Positions 1 to 8,237 of a stretch of 64,000 bases of DNA are shown one piece after another. The translations under genes were made by a program, and so were the position numbers. Under the pieces are notes generated by a model. That model was not told where the DNA came from, did not search any database, and saw nothing but the letters and a program-made list of their open reading frames with translations. Source of the DNA: Primorskyibacter sedentarius (GTDB lineage Bacteria; Pseudomonadota; Alphaproteobacteria; Rhodobacterales; Rhodobacteraceae). Location: the NCBI RefSeq assembly GCF_004342065.1, contig NZ_SLZU01000007.1:1-64000 (forward strand), read 5' to 3'. Positions within the stretch are counted from its first letter, which is position 1. The number at the start of each line of letters is the position of its first letter.

Positions 1-282
1 ATTGCCAGTTTCGAAGTCTATTCGATCATGCAGATAGCAACATGTTTGAAAAAGGCGTTCCCTGCCTACAGCAAAAAGATGCCAAAATTTCAAGCACCTG
101 ATTGGGTTATCCGGCTTTACGCTATGGTTGATGCAGACGTGCGCGGAAGCGTCAAAGAACTGGGCTACAATCCGATTTTGGACGAAGCACCCGGCCGCGC
201 CTTGCTTGGTCGCGCACCCATCCGGCTCACTGACAGTTACACCGCAACAGCGCAAAGCTTGATTGAGCGCAATTTGGTTTGA
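1..282 (+). CDS. SDR-family NAD(P)-dependent reductase, C-terminal fragment (cut by window edge)
   Basis: The frame is open from base 1, so only the last 93 residues are seen. The visible part resembles the C-terminus of extended short-chain dehydrogenases of the dihydroflavonol-4-reductase / aldehyde reductase type: a PxWVIRL segment, then ELGYNP, then a GRALLG(R)xPIR motif and a final ATAQSLIERNLV helix. The Rossmann domain and the YxxxK catalytic motif lie outside the window, so the substrate cannot be guessed. It could be a complete gene entering the window or a fragment beside a mobile element. Confidence 0.65.
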   Translation: MASFEVYSIMQIATCLKKAFPAYSKKMPKFQAPDWVIRLYAMVDADVRGSVKELGYNPILDEAPGRALLGRAPIRLTDSYTATAQSLIERNLV

Positions 283-597
283 TGCGCTGACGCGGAGAAG
301 CGGGGTGCGGCGCAAACGCGGCGTTACACCCCATTTTCAGCAGAATGAACCTTGTTACCTGACGAACGAAATGACCATGGGCGCAGGTGCCGCGAGTGGC
401 CACTTAGTCCGCGTCCTGCCAGTTCGAGCATTGCGCAGCGAACGGTTGTGCTTCCCGAAGCTGCCACTCCTGAACCGCGCAGCGAAGGAGGAAGGAGAGC
501 CCACTTTGACGGATGCTGCACGCTGCCCCTATGGCAGCTTGTGTCAGATTGCTTGTTGGAGAATGTTAGAGTCATTACGGTTTCGAAAGGCGATTTT
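283..597. other. Intergenic stretch without a recognisable gene
   Basis: About 315 bases between the SDR fragment and the grpB-like gene. Open frames exist on both strands, including an in-frame extension upstream of the next gene, but none has a ribosome binding site or a recognisable protein pattern. It may hold decayed coding sequence. The last 15 bases carry the AAAGG ribosome binding site of the next gene. Confidence 0.5.
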
Positions 598-1122
598 ATG
601 AACTCCGACATGCCAGCCCTTGGCCTTCGACAAGCTAGCCTCAGTTTGGTCAGGTACGATCCGAGGTGGGCCGAGCTTTTTCAAGAAGAGGCTGCCTTGA
701 TTTCTAAAGAGCTTCCCGATGTGATTTTCGACATAAACCATATCGGCAGCACCTCTGTGCCGGGCCTTCTGGCCAAGCCTATCTTGGACATCGCAATCCG
801 TTCCAACGACGAAGAGTTGATAGCCGCCGCACTGAGTAGGTTGGGCTATATTGATAGAGGCATCCGAAGCGGCCGTCTCTTCATACGTTTGCGGGATGGG
901 GATATCAGGACGCACAATCTTCACCTTTATCAACCAGATGACTTCGATTGCCGGGACCAAATTACGTTCCGCGACGCCTTGCGTTCGAACAGCAACCTTC
1001 GGGACCAATATGCCGCGCTAAAACAAAAACTGGCGAAAGAACTCGGAGATCAAGGTCGCGGCCAATACGCTGGCCGGAAAACAGACTTTGTTAGCGCGGC
1101 AATCAGTGCTCATCGAACATAG
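598..1122 (+). CDS. GrpB family protein (UPF0157, nucleotidyltransferase-like)
   Basis: A 174-residue protein that matches the GrpB/UPF0157 pattern: LVRYDPRWAELFQEEA near the start, then the family hallmark HIGSTSVPGLLAKPILDIAI around residues 49-68, and LHLY near residue 120. The family has a nucleotidyltransferase-like fold; biochemical roles are mostly unknown and some members are fused to dephospho-CoA kinase. I chose the ATG preceded by GAAAGG about 8 bases upstream; a longer frame starting at 352 has no ribosome binding site and reads into unlikely protein. Single gene, no obvious operon partner. Confidence 0.85.
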   Translation: MNSDMPALGLRQASLSLVRYDPRWAELFQEEAALISKELPDVIFDINHIGSTSVPGLLAKPILDIAIRSNDEELIAAALSRLGYIDRGIRSGRLFIRLRDGDIRTHNLHLYQPDDFDCRDQITFRDALRSNSNLRDQYAALKQKLAKELGDQGRGQYAGRKTDFVSAAISAHRT

Positions 1123-1540
1123 AAGACCGCCAAAAGCAGCCATTCAGTTCTAATCAATGAAAGGCAGCAAAGTCCGCGTGCCGTTGTACGACCTTCGAAA
1201 ATGCTGCGCGATCCAAGAACGGCTGCAATGCCTAAGCTGCGCCGCGGCGTTCTACCGGCCTTGGCGCGACAACCAGGCGTGCTTTGCAAGATTCTGCAAA
1301 GCCCGCTATCTGCGCATCGCTGTCGGACGAGCGCCCTGCGGCATATCCGATTGACCCAAAGGCGCTCCGAGCGTCAGCTTTCGGGGATCAGCCCGCTTGA
1401 TTGTGCTATGGCAGAGCGGATGCTGCGCTTGGCATGAATGTCGATTTCGGGCTGCGACAAGTCTACCGCCGCTTTTGCCACGAAGGTTCATTTGCCTAAA
1501 ACGCTCATGATCACGACCTCGGTCTACCGTCGGAGACGCC
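1123..1540. other. Non-coding stretch upstream of the candidate transfer origin
   Basis: No open frame here has a ribosome binding site or a recognisable protein. It separates the grpB-like gene from the repeat-rich region before the relaxase gene. Confidence 0.4.
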
Positions 1541-1651
1541 GGACAGGGTGCAGGGACAGATGGCGAATGGTCCTTGCCGTGGTGTGTCCAGAGAGGGGAA
1601 GGCCCCCTCTTTGGTCCGAGCCGGACAGGCTGCCAGGGGGTGCAGGGGGAG

Positions 1652-1662
1652 TGGCGAACGAC
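1652..1662. repeat. Direct repeat copy 1 (TGGCGAACGAC)
   Basis: An 11-base motif that recurs exactly at 1793-1803. Both copies follow G-rich sequence. Spacing between the copies is 141 bases. Possible protein-binding iteron-like sites in the relaxase leader; function inferred only from position. Confidence 0.5.
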
Positions 1663-1777
1663 GACCCTGCGAGTGGGGATGAAAGGGGTGGGCGAAACCT
1701 CCCTTTCTCGGGCTGAAAGCCCCGTGAGGGTTTGGGAGAGTTGGACGTCTCCCAAGGTCGCCGCAGGCGGCCAGGGT

Positions 1778-1795
1778 CCAGGGGCGTGCCCCTGG
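1778..1795. repeat. Perfect inverted repeat with 8-bp arms (CCAGGGGC-GT-GCCCCTGG)
   Basis: The arms are exact complements around a GT centre, and the second arm runs into the second copy of the direct repeat. No U-tract follows, so it is not a typical intrinsic terminator. It may be a recognition hairpin in the transfer region. Confidence 0.55.
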
Positions 1796-1803
1796 CGAAC
1801 GAC
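1793..1803. repeat. Direct repeat copy 2 (TGGCGAACGAC)
   Basis: Second exact copy of the 11-base motif at 1652-1662; its first three bases overlap the end of the inverted repeat at 1778-1795. Confidence 0.5.
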
Positions 1804-1925
1804 AGGCCGAACAGAAGCGCCGTAGGCGCCGGAGTGCGGGCTGTTTAGTGAGTAATCTCCTGACCTCCCCCGCTGATCTTTCTGCACAAGACGACTCACG
1901 ACGCCCGAACCATCGACCGATTTTC

Positions 1926-1947
1926 TGATCTCATAGTCTGGAGATCA
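1926..1947 (+). promoter_or_regulatory. Inverted repeat overlapping the relaxase ribosome binding site
   Basis: Arms TGATCTC and GAGATCA flank an 8-base spacer. The second arm includes most of the GGAGA ribosome binding site of the relaxase gene, which starts at 1952. As RNA the hairpin would hide the ribosome binding site; as DNA it is a plausible operator for self-repression, which is known for MobV relaxases such as MobM of pMV158. Confidence 0.5.
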
Positions 1948-1951
1948 AAGA

Positions 1952-3181
1952 ATGACGTCGAAAAAACACCCCATCGTGCTGCGGTTTGCCGGAATGGATC
2001 CAACCGACATCGGCGGGTATGAAGCTCACCGCTATCGCAAATATGGCGACCTCGGGCATATCGATCGCAACAAGCCGGAGCCGCGCAGGTTGCTCGGAAC
2101 CCGCACATGGGCCCAAGAAGCGCTTGCTGAGATCAATCTGATAAAGATGGAGACCTTTGCAGCGGAGCTGGCCGAACTGGACCGGCGCAACCGCCGCAAG
2201 GATCTGAAAAAGCGCCGCATTGAAGGGCCTCGCAACCCGTGGCGTGCGTCCCGCCACGGGCCACTGCGGGAGGTGATCCTGACGGCCAACAAGGATTGGT
2301 TCGAGGAAACTGAAAGCAGCGATGAGCTGTTCAATACCGCTCGCGAACGGCAATTCGAAGAACGCGCGATTGCGTGGCTCAAGGAGAATTTTGGCGACGA
2401 CGTCATTCACGCCCGCGCCGACACCGATGAGCAGGCCTATCACATCCATGCGGTGATCATGCCGCGCGCCACGGTCCACAAATACGGCGTCGAGTGCCAG
2501 GTATTGCAGCCTTCGGTGCATCCGCTGATCAAGAATTATGAGGCGGCGCAAGATAGCGTCGGTGAGTGGTTCAGCGACATCGGTCTGGTTCGCGGCGAAG
2601 CCCGAAAGCAGGCAATTCGGGATGCGTTGCACAGCGGCAAAGCGCCGCCAAAGAAACGACGTCATGTGCGTCCAGCGGAGTGGCGCGCTCAGGAAGAGGT
2701 TCGGCTGGCACAGAAAGCAGCCCGGCTTGAAACCCGGCGTCGCGACCTCACCGAACGTGAGGAGAACGCTGATGTCGTCATCGCATATGCCGAGGCTGTC
2801 GCCTCTGGTGATATCGACGAGGACGGCAAACCGCGAGAGGCGATGCCCGCAACAAATGCACCAATCCCCCCTGCCCGACGAAGCGGAATCGGATTTGCCA
2901 CAGCTCGAAAGGCGTTCCGAACCGCCGCCCAAAGGTTGGCAAAGAGAGCAGAAGCCAAAGCGAAGCAGGCTGCGGAAAGGCGGATTGCCGCAGAGGTTTC
3001 CGAGATCAAGAAGGCTGACGACGTCATCCTCCAAATTGCCCAGCACCTGCCCAAGGACCTTCGCGCCAGGATTGCCCAGATACGCCGCCAATTGACCGCC
3101 AGCATCATGGTTCTCGATCCTGAGTTGCGCGCGAAATCAAGCTCCCGTCGCGCGGCAAATAAAGGGAAGGATCAGCCGTAA
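1952..3181 (+). CDS. MobV-type (Mob_Pre-like) plasmid mobilization relaxase
   Basis: A 409-residue protein predicted to nick one DNA strand at oriT and pilot it during conjugative mobilization. Visible signature: DEQAYHIHAVIMPR (about residues 159-172), which fits the DExxxHxH metal-binding motif III of MobV relaxases, and an N-terminal HRYRKYGDLGHIDRxKPEPxRLLGT block (25-50), which fits the MobV motif I region. The C-terminal half (about 230-400) is charged, helical and Lys/Arg/Ala-rich, as expected for an accessory coiled-coil part. The ATG follows GGAGA by 7 bases. The catalytic residue of motif I cannot be assigned with certainty. Followed by two small genes of unknown function that probably belong to the same element. 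Confidence 0.75.
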   Translation: MTSKKHPIVLRFAGMDPTDIGGYEAHRYRKYGDLGHIDRNKPEPRRLLGTRTWAQEALAEINLIKMETFAAELAELDRRNRRKDLKKRRIEGPRNPWRASRHGPLREVILTANKDWFEETESSDELFNTARERQFEERAIAWLKENFGDDVIHARADTDEQAYHIHAVIMPRATVHKYGVECQVLQPSVHPLIKNYEAAQDSVGEWFSDIGLVRGEARKQAIRDALHSGKAPPKKRRHVRPAEWRAQEEVRLAQKAARLETRRRDLTEREENADVVIAYAEAVASGDIDEDGKPREAMPATNAPIPPARRSGIGFATARKAFRTAAQRLAKRAEAKAKQAAERRIAAEVSEIKKADDVILQIAQHLPKDLRARIAQIRRQLTASIMVLDPELRAKSSSRRAANKGKDQP

Positions 3182-3183
3182 AA

Positions 3184-3199
3184 TCTTCCACTTGGAAGA
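3184..3199. terminator. Palindrome just after the relaxase stop codon
   Basis: TCTTCCA and TGGAAGA are perfect complements around CT, three bases after the stop codon. There is no U-tract on the plus strand, so termination is only a guess; it could also be a protein-binding site. Confidence 0.3.
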
Positions 3200-3371
3200 A
3201 CCTAAGAAAAAGAATTAAGCCAATTCAGATGGTTGAGATTTTTTTGGCAAAAAACGCTGCTGCAGATTCCGACATCGATTCGAAGCGTCCGAAGTTATCC
3301 GTAACCGAACGCGGCGGGCGGCAAACCCAAGGCTTCGGTTGAATGTAAAACCTTAAACTGGAGTCCCAGAC

Positions 3372-3791
3372 ATGACAAAATTCCTGCTGCCAACTACCGC
3401 CCGCAAGGCCCAAAGCTCCGCGTTCGTTCCGACCGAAGCGATGAACCGTCGTTTGACGAGTGCAATACTTACTGTCGCGCTTCACGCGGACAAAGAAGCC
3501 CGTCGGGATGACAAGATACAGCGAGAGGCACGCGCCGCCGTTGCCGCCACGCTCGACACCTGGATTGCTTACATGTCGGAGAATGACCCCGGACGGGTCG
3601 AAGATCTGTTCTTCGAGTTCGCGTGCTTCGCGACAGCGACAAATCGCAAGCGGATGCTCAAGCACTCGCAAGTTCCCGAAGGCGTTGCAGAGCGGACTGA
3701 CGTGCAGTTGGCGCAGTGGAAAGCCGACGCTGCGGCGCAACGAAGTGCTTCCGAAGCATCGCCCGCTGATGAAAACGGTCGTGGCGCATGA
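3372..3791 (+). CDS. Hypothetical protein of the mobile region
   Basis: A 139-residue soluble, helix-rich protein of no family I recognise. It begins TKFLLPTTARKAQSSAF, has a charged middle (HADKEARRDDKIQREARAA) and ends in a polar low-complexity tail. No membrane segment or signal peptide. The start has GGAG 8 bases upstream, which supports real translation. It lies about 190 bases after the relaxase gene on the same strand in lower-GC DNA, so it is likely carried by the same mobile element. Confidence 0.55.
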   Translation: MTKFLLPTTARKAQSSAFVPTEAMNRRLTSAILTVALHADKEARRDDKIQREARAAVAATLDTWIAYMSENDPGRVEDLFFEFACFATATNRKRMLKHSQVPEGVAERTDVQLAQWKADAAAQRSASEASPADENGRGA

Positions 3792-3991
3792 GTGCGCGGC
3801 CCCGTGCGCCAATCTGCGGCGGGGCCACACCAAGCCAAGTCAGAGAACACAATGTTTCCATATAAAGGCCTTACTACTTGCACCCACAGCGCCTAACTCA
3901 GTGCGAAGAACAACGGAGATCGACATGTAGCCAGCCATTCCCCCGCCCCCGAAACCAGCCGCAAGCCTGCGGTGGTGGGGTATGGAGTGCC

Positions 3992-4255
3992 ATGTCCACC
4001 AGACACGCCGCGCGGGTAGCGGAGACGAAAACCGCCCACATCCGCCCAGTTCGAAACGCCGCCATCGACGGCCAAATTGAACGGGTTCTTCGCGCCAGAG
4101 AACAGATCGCCCAAAAGATCAACAAAGGCGAAGAATGGATGATCCCCCTGCTCAAACGCTTCAACGCCGAAATCGAAGCGCTCGAAGAGAAACAGGATCT
4201 GATCTACCAAGCCGCCCAAATCGCAACCCACGCCGCCCCCACCCGGGCGGCGTGA
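3992..4255 (+). CDS. Small hypothetical coiled-coil protein of the mobile region
   Basis: An 87-residue charged protein, mostly predicted helix: QIERVLRAREQIAQKI and LLKRFNAEIEALEEKQ give heptad-like spacing, so a short coiled coil is likely. I chose the internal ATG because GGAG sits about 6 bases before it; a frame opening at 3878 lacks such a site and reads into a Pro/Cys-rich stretch. Similar in style to small DNA-transfer accessory proteins, but no family is recognised. Confidence 0.5.
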   Translation: MSTRHAARVAETKTAHIRPVRNAAIDGQIERVLRAREQIAQKINKGEEWMIPLLKRFNAEIEALEEKQDLIYQAAQIATHAAPTRAA

Positions 4256-4356
4256 TGCGTTTTGGCAGGTGATCCGAAGGGCGGAGGTGCAGACGGAGCG
4301 GACTTTCCCGTCGCAAATTTGTAAATCCAATTATAGCGGCTCAACCAGTCATTGGC

Positions 4357-4848
4357 CTAAAGTTCCATGGTCATCTCATGCCAAGTCATACCGCCATGGT
4401 CAGAGGCTGATGGCTGCACATATTTGTACCCAAATTTCTCATAGAGTGGTACATGATGTTCTTTGCACATGAGATGGATTGTTGATTTGTTCATCCGACG
4501 CATTCGCCTGACGAATTCGTCCATCAGCGCCCGTGAATGGCCTTGACCCTGCGCCGTGGGATCGACGACGACAGACATAATGACGACGTTTGCTGCATCG
4601 GGATCATGACCGATAAGTTCTTTGAAGTCATCGTCAGACATCTCTACCTCGCGCGCGCACCCGCAATTGATGAAGCCAGCAACCTTCCCATCCACTTCGA
4701 GGATCAGAAAACCCTGCGGGTAGGTCTCTATCCTTTTGGAAATTTTAGAGTGAGTCGCGGCCTCGTCACCCTCGTAGGCGGAGGTTTCGATTGCGAAGCA
4801 ACGGTCTGCATCAGAAATATTCGCGTCTCGGAAATGTCGCTGAAACAT
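4357..4848 (-). CDS. GNAT family N-acetyltransferase
   Basis: A 163-residue single-domain GNAT enzyme, predicted to move an acetyl group from acetyl-CoA to an amine. The acetyl-CoA-binding motif is seen as VVVDPTAQGQGHSRALMDEF (Q/R-x-x-G-x-G/A), preceded by a beta strand (GKVAGFINCG) and followed by a C-terminal HVPLYEKFGYKYV segment typical of motif B. The layout resembles arylalkylamine acetyltransferase-like GNATs; the substrate is unknown. It lies 15 bases downstream of a second GNAT gene, so both are probably co-transcribed, and convergent to the small genes of the mobile region. Confidence 0.85.
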   Translation of the reverse strand: MFQRHFRDANISDADRCFAIETSAYEGDEAATHSKISKRIETYPQGFLILEVDGKVAGFINCGCAREVEMSDDDFKELIGHDPDAANVVIMSVVVDPTAQGQGHSRALMDEFVRRMRRMNKSTIHLMCKEHHVPLYEKFGYKYVQPSASDHGGMTWHEMTMEL

Positions 4849-4863
4849 CTGTTATTTGTCTTC

Positions 4864-5454
4864 TCAATTGTCTTGCAATGGTTTCAACATAAGTATCCAG
4901 TCGCCGCCGGGTCCATCCCAATCGCCTTTCACCATCGGGCGCCGGGCAACCTGCGAAAAGCCGCAGTTATGATAAAGCCGGATCGCACCGACGTTTTCGT
5001 CGGCCACGACAAGCGCAAGGGATGCGTGTCGACCGTCACGCGCAAGTGCTTCGGCCTGCTTCACCAGCATTGCCGCATGCCCCTTACCGCGATATTCCGG
5101 CAGTGTTGCGATGACGTTGATGCACCAACTCCCCGGCACCAAGTTCTCAAGCTCCATGAGGGGAACCCAAATAGGGTCCACGCCCTCTGTGGAAACTGGC
5201 TCTTTAGTGTGCGGCTGTCCCATGAGCACGGCCTCGACTCCGTTGCCTTGATCCAACACAATCACAACCCAGCCGGAATTCACTTGGTCAATTTGCTGCA
5301 AACGCCCCTGTTCCCAAGGGTCTCCATCTTCGCCTGTCGCTTTGGTCCAAATGTTAAAGAGCACCCCCCCTGACGCCATGTCATTCAACCGCGCCACCGT
5401 GGTTGCATCTTCAGGATGGAAAAGGCGCAAAGGTGGAATAGTTGCTATGGGCAT
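4864..5454 (-). CDS. GNAT family N-acetyltransferase
   Basis: A 196-residue GNAT protein. The cofactor motif is INVIATLPEYRGKGHAAMLV (around residues 112-131), followed by LALVVADENVGAIRLYHNCGFSQVAR, the usual motif B region with the conserved Asn and Tyr. It is not a close copy of the neighbouring GNAT (different length and N-terminus), so the pair is not a recent duplication. First gene of a two-gene minus-strand unit. Acetyltransferase cargo is common in mobile elements, but the substrate is not predictable. Confidence 0.85.
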   Translation of the reverse strand: MPIATIPPLRLFHPEDATTVARLNDMASGGVLFNIWTKATGEDGDPWEQGRLQQIDQVNSGWVVIVLDQGNGVEAVLMGQPHTKEPVSTEGVDPIWVPLMELENLVPGSWCINVIATLPEYRGKGHAAMLVKQAEALARDGRHASLALVVADENVGAIRLYHNCGFSQVARRPMVKGDWDGPGGDWILMLKPLQDN

Positions 5455-5621
5455 TTTCTCTGAAGTCGCTATTTGGTTTGATCCGAGTAGGCCGTCAACT
5501 TACCAGACTTTGGCCAAAAATGCACAAGCCCGTCAATTTGGGCCTCAAAGCGGTGCTTGGTGCTGTGACATTCGTTTGCGACGTGCTTCTCGTCCTGTCC
5601 ATGGATGCGCCACCATATCGC

Positions 5622-6947
5622 TCACGCAAAGTGATCTGGCACTGGCAACATGACCCTCTGAGCAAGCTCCTGTCGCTCCGCCAAATCCATGGCGTCGCCA
5701 TATACCGGGCGCCCACGGATTACCTTGACGCTATGCCCCATCATTTCGCCGCTGACGTCCATACGCTTTGTCGCGTCCAAAATCCGGCTTTCCCACGTGT
5801 GGCGCACACCCCCGATCGTGTGCTTTGCGGAGGGCATTAGATCATTGCTTCGCAGATACTTGTTCATCGTACCAGAATAGTTGCTCTTGCCCCGGTATCG
5901 CGGAAACCCATTGGGATGGCGCTTGGCGGCCGCAAGGGCAACGCCTACCAAGGGGACCAAGCGCACGGATGCGCTGTTCTTGATCTCTCTGCGGTCTTCC
6001 CCCTCTTCGAAAGCCAATCGCAGGTGGGGGACCGGGTGATCCAGTATGATGGCGCTGGCCGGTAGATCGTGGATCTCGGACTGACGACACCCCGTCTCGA
6101 TCGAGATCAAGAGTATGTCCCGTGCTTCAGCGTTCGTCGCCTCAAAGGCCCCCGGGGCAAACCACTTCTCGGTGATCCAATCCACGGGAATTTCCAGCTT
6201 TCGCGCTTCAACTTTGTGCCGGTCCTTGAGCGAAACCCGTCGATAGGGTTCGGGCGGATTTGGCTGGGCGATGCTCTCGTAATATCGACGCAGCATTCCA
6301 GCCATGTTGGCAAAGTCCTTGTTGGCGCTTTGCATGGAAAGATTTTCGGCGGCGATCTTCTTTTGCCACCAGGCTTTGTGCTTCAGGGCCGCAGCGTGGT
6401 CGATCACCGACACGGATATGTCTTTGCCGCCCAGGGCTGCAGTCAGGTTAGCGACCGCACGCTTGCGCGGATTTCGCCAGAGACGCATCTGATTATCGCT
6501 CTTGAACCTGTTATCGTGGGCCGCAAGACGCTCGACTTCATCGACAAGCCCTGACAGCGCCAGCGCAGGCTCATCCACGGCCCCCAGGAGGGCTTTTGCC
6601 GTCTGCGTGGCCGGATCGGCACCGGCTGCTTCCACGCGGTCCAGGATCTCATCCAGTGGCGCATCCATGAGGTCAGATATCGGGCGATAGGCGAAGCCCC
6701 GCGCCTGCGCGATTTTCTGTGCCGCGCGGTATGCACTGGCGTCGTCTGGGCGCTCTTTGATGACCGTCATCTCGTCAAGCTCTGCGAGCAGCTTGGCTTT
6801 CACATCCGGCAACAACTCACGGGCACGACGCTCGCTGTCGGTCGCAAGACTGCGGTGGATTTCCTTGCGCCCGGCGACGGCAAGATACCGTTTGGGCACG
6901 CGCATCCTCAGATGCCAGATGTCGCCTCTCTTGATCAACCCAGCCAT
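5622..6947 (-). CDS. Tyrosine recombinase / phage-type integrase
   Basis: Site-specific recombinase of 441 residues from the chosen ATG. The N-terminus (GLIKRGDIWHLRMRVPKRY) is the small beta domain common in alphaproteobacterial integrases. The C-terminal catalytic domain shows box I arginine in SIETGCRQSEI, a box II variant GGVRHTWESR with Gly where His is canonical, MMGHSVK, and the nucleophile tyrosine in PVYGD. A longer frame opens at 7049 (34 more residues), but those codons cover tandem repeats that look like binding sites, so I prefer the inner start. It should excise and integrate the element that includes the relaxase region. Confidence 0.85.
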   Translation of the reverse strand: MAGLIKRGDIWHLRMRVPKRYLAVAGRKEIHRSLATDSERRARELLPDVKAKLLAELDEMTVIKERPDDASAYRAAQKIAQARGFAYRPISDLMDAPLDEILDRVEAAGADPATQTAKALLGAVDEPALALSGLVDEVERLAAHDNRFKSDNQMRLWRNPRKRAVANLTAALGGKDISVSVIDHAAALKHKAWWQKKIAAENLSMQSANKDFANMAGMLRRYYESIAQPNPPEPYRRVSLKDRHKVEARKLEIPVDWITEKWFAPGAFEATNAEARDILLISIETGCRQSEIHDLPASAIILDHPVPHLRLAFEEGEDRREIKNSASVRLVPLVGVALAAAKRHPNGFPRYRGKSNYSGTMNKYLRSNDLMPSAKHTIGGVRHTWESRILDATKRMDVSGEMMGHSVKVIRGRPVYGDAMDLAERQELAQRVMLPVPDHFA

Positions 6948-6997
6948 CCGTGCCACCCGTTTCCATACATTCCGCCGTACCCCGCTTGTCAGAGCGT

Positions 6998-7019
6998 TGC
7001 TACACAATTTGCTACACAT
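6998..7019. repeat. Tandem 10-base repeats upstream of the integrase (TTGCTACACA x2)
   Basis: TTGCTACACA occurs at 6998-7007 and again at 7010-7019, a 12-base period. They sit 50-70 bases before the preferred integrase start. Tandem short repeats in this place are typical of recombinase arm-type sites or an operator. The attachment core was not identified. Confidence 0.5.
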
Positions 7020-7134
7020 TTCTCGACTGAAGCGAAATCCATAAATCACCTAACTACCTTGAAAATATTTAATTTTTCACAAACGGTCATAGCGAAAAGA
7101 ATCTCTGTCTCTCCGCCATTTCATTCCAGATCCG

Positions 7135-7149
7135 CTAGCTATCAGCTAG
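7135..7149. repeat. Inverted repeat CTAGCT-ATC-AGCTAG near the right edge of the mobile region
   Basis: A perfect 6-bp-arm inverted repeat between the integrase leader and the 3' end of the AraC gene. Its place at the accessory/core boundary makes it a candidate recombination core; I did not find a second copy by eye on the left side. Confidence 0.35.
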
Positions 7150-7211
7150 GCTGGCAGACACACCACTGGCGCGGATCCTCACCCCTTGCGCCAAGCGATG
7201 TCTCGGCGGCG

Positions 7212-8237
7212 TCACGCGATCCGGTTGAGATACGCGGTTGGGCTCTGGCCGGTCCAGCGCTTGAAGGCGCGCACGAAAGAAGACGCCTCTGAAAAGCCAA
7301 GCAGATAGGCCGTTTCACTGACCGACACCTTGCGCGCAGTAAGATAGTCCAGCGCCATGCGCCGGCGTAGGTCGTCGTGAATGTCAGCAAAGGTCTCGCC
7401 TTCTGCCTTGAGCCTGCGATAGAGCGTTTGTCGGCTCATCCCAAGATCACGCGCCAGCTGGTCCATCGACAAAGAGCCCTTGTGCAGATCCGGCAGGATC
7501 GTCGCTTCGATCCGGTCCCGCAGCCGTTCCGAGCGCCCGAGCGCCTCAAGAAGCGCGTCGGCATGGCGGGTGAAGATGCCAAAACTGTAGGCATGCCCTG
7601 GCTCGAAGGCCGAGTCCTCGCTAAGCCACACCGGATCGATCCTCAGCGCGTTGCGCGGGGCGTCAAAGCGGACGGGGATGCGGAACAGGTCCGGATATTC
7701 GGCGGCGTGGGGCGGCGGCGGATACGTGACTTCCATCTCCAGCGCGAAAGGCAAATCTGGAAACGACCGGCGAAACTCGCTGATAAACCGCGCGAAGGAG
7801 GCTTCCAACCCAAGGTAGTCAGGCCCCACAACCGCGATGTGATCAACGATCCAGACTGCGCCACTTTCCTCAAGCAATTCAAACCGGTCACGTGTGCCCG
7901 CGATCTCGACCTCTGCCATCAGGCGCAGGTAGCGGTTGAGCTGCGCGATGGAATGGGCAAGCGATTGCGAGGAATGCACGATCTGGCCGACGACAGAGAT
8001 CGCCTCAAGCTTCGTCTCGAACGTGTGCCGGAGGAGGAGCGCCGTGTCCCCCGTCGCCGAAATCCCCGCCATGACCAGCGCCTGATAGGCCGCGACGGGA
8101 ACACGCGCGTCCTGATCTTCAAGCTCCGCCTCGGTCAGCCCTGCTGACGCCAGAAGCGTTTGCCGTGAGGCTCCCCGCTGGGCGGCATAGTCCAGAAACG
8201 CCGCTGCGAAACCGGCGGCCATGGTGGGCTGGGGCAT
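7212..8237 (-). CDS. AraC family transcriptional regulator (arabinose-binding-like N-terminal domain)
   Basis: A 341-residue regulator. The N-terminal two thirds look like the Arabinose_bd-type domain found in OruR/ArgR-like AraC proteins (LLASAGLTEAEL; a later PFALEMEVTYPPPPHAAEYP segment). The last about 95 residues are the double helix-turn-helix: LSMDQLARDLGMSRQTLYRRLKAEG and VSETAYLLGFSEASSFVRAFKRWTG, the classic AraC signature. Start: the ATG at 8237 has AGGA 8 bases upstream, better than the ATG three codons earlier. It is not adjacent to an obvious target operon; the PQQ-dehydrogenase gene upstream is on the same strand. Confidence 0.88.
   Translation of the reverse strand: MPQPTMAAGFAAAFLDYAAQRGASRQTLLASAGLTEAELEDQDARVPVAAYQALVMAGISATGDTALLLRHTFETKLEAISVVGQIVHSSQSLAHSIAQLNRYLRLMAEVEIAGTRDRFELLEESGAVWIVDHIAVVGPDYLGLEASFARFISEFRRSFPDLPFALEMEVTYPPPPHAAEYPDLFRIPVRFDAPRNALRIDPVWLSEDSAFEPGHAYSFGIFTRHADALLEALGRSERLRDRIEATILPDLHKGSLSMDQLARDLGMSRQTLYRRLKAEGETFADIHDDLRRRMALDYLTARKVSVSETAYLLGFSEASSFVRAFKRWTGQSPTAYLNRIA

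Larger units (their letters stand above)
1541..1951 (+). other. Candidate transfer origin (oriT) / repeat-rich leader of the relaxase gene
   Basis: Non-coding DNA directly upstream of a MobV-type relaxase, the usual place for its oriT. It holds a perfect 8-bp-arm inverted repeat, an 11-base direct repeat and, next to the gene, a 7-bp-arm inverted repeat; these are listed separately. Relaxases of this class nick at an inverted-repeat oriT just upstream of their own gene. The nick site itself cannot be identified by eye, so the call rests on position and repeats. Confidence 0.4.

Noticed and set aside
1306-1899. 197-codon minus-strand frame in the relaxase leader
   Set aside because: Pro/Arg/Ser-rich with no start signal; it covers the repeats and is better explained as non-coding GC-rich DNA.
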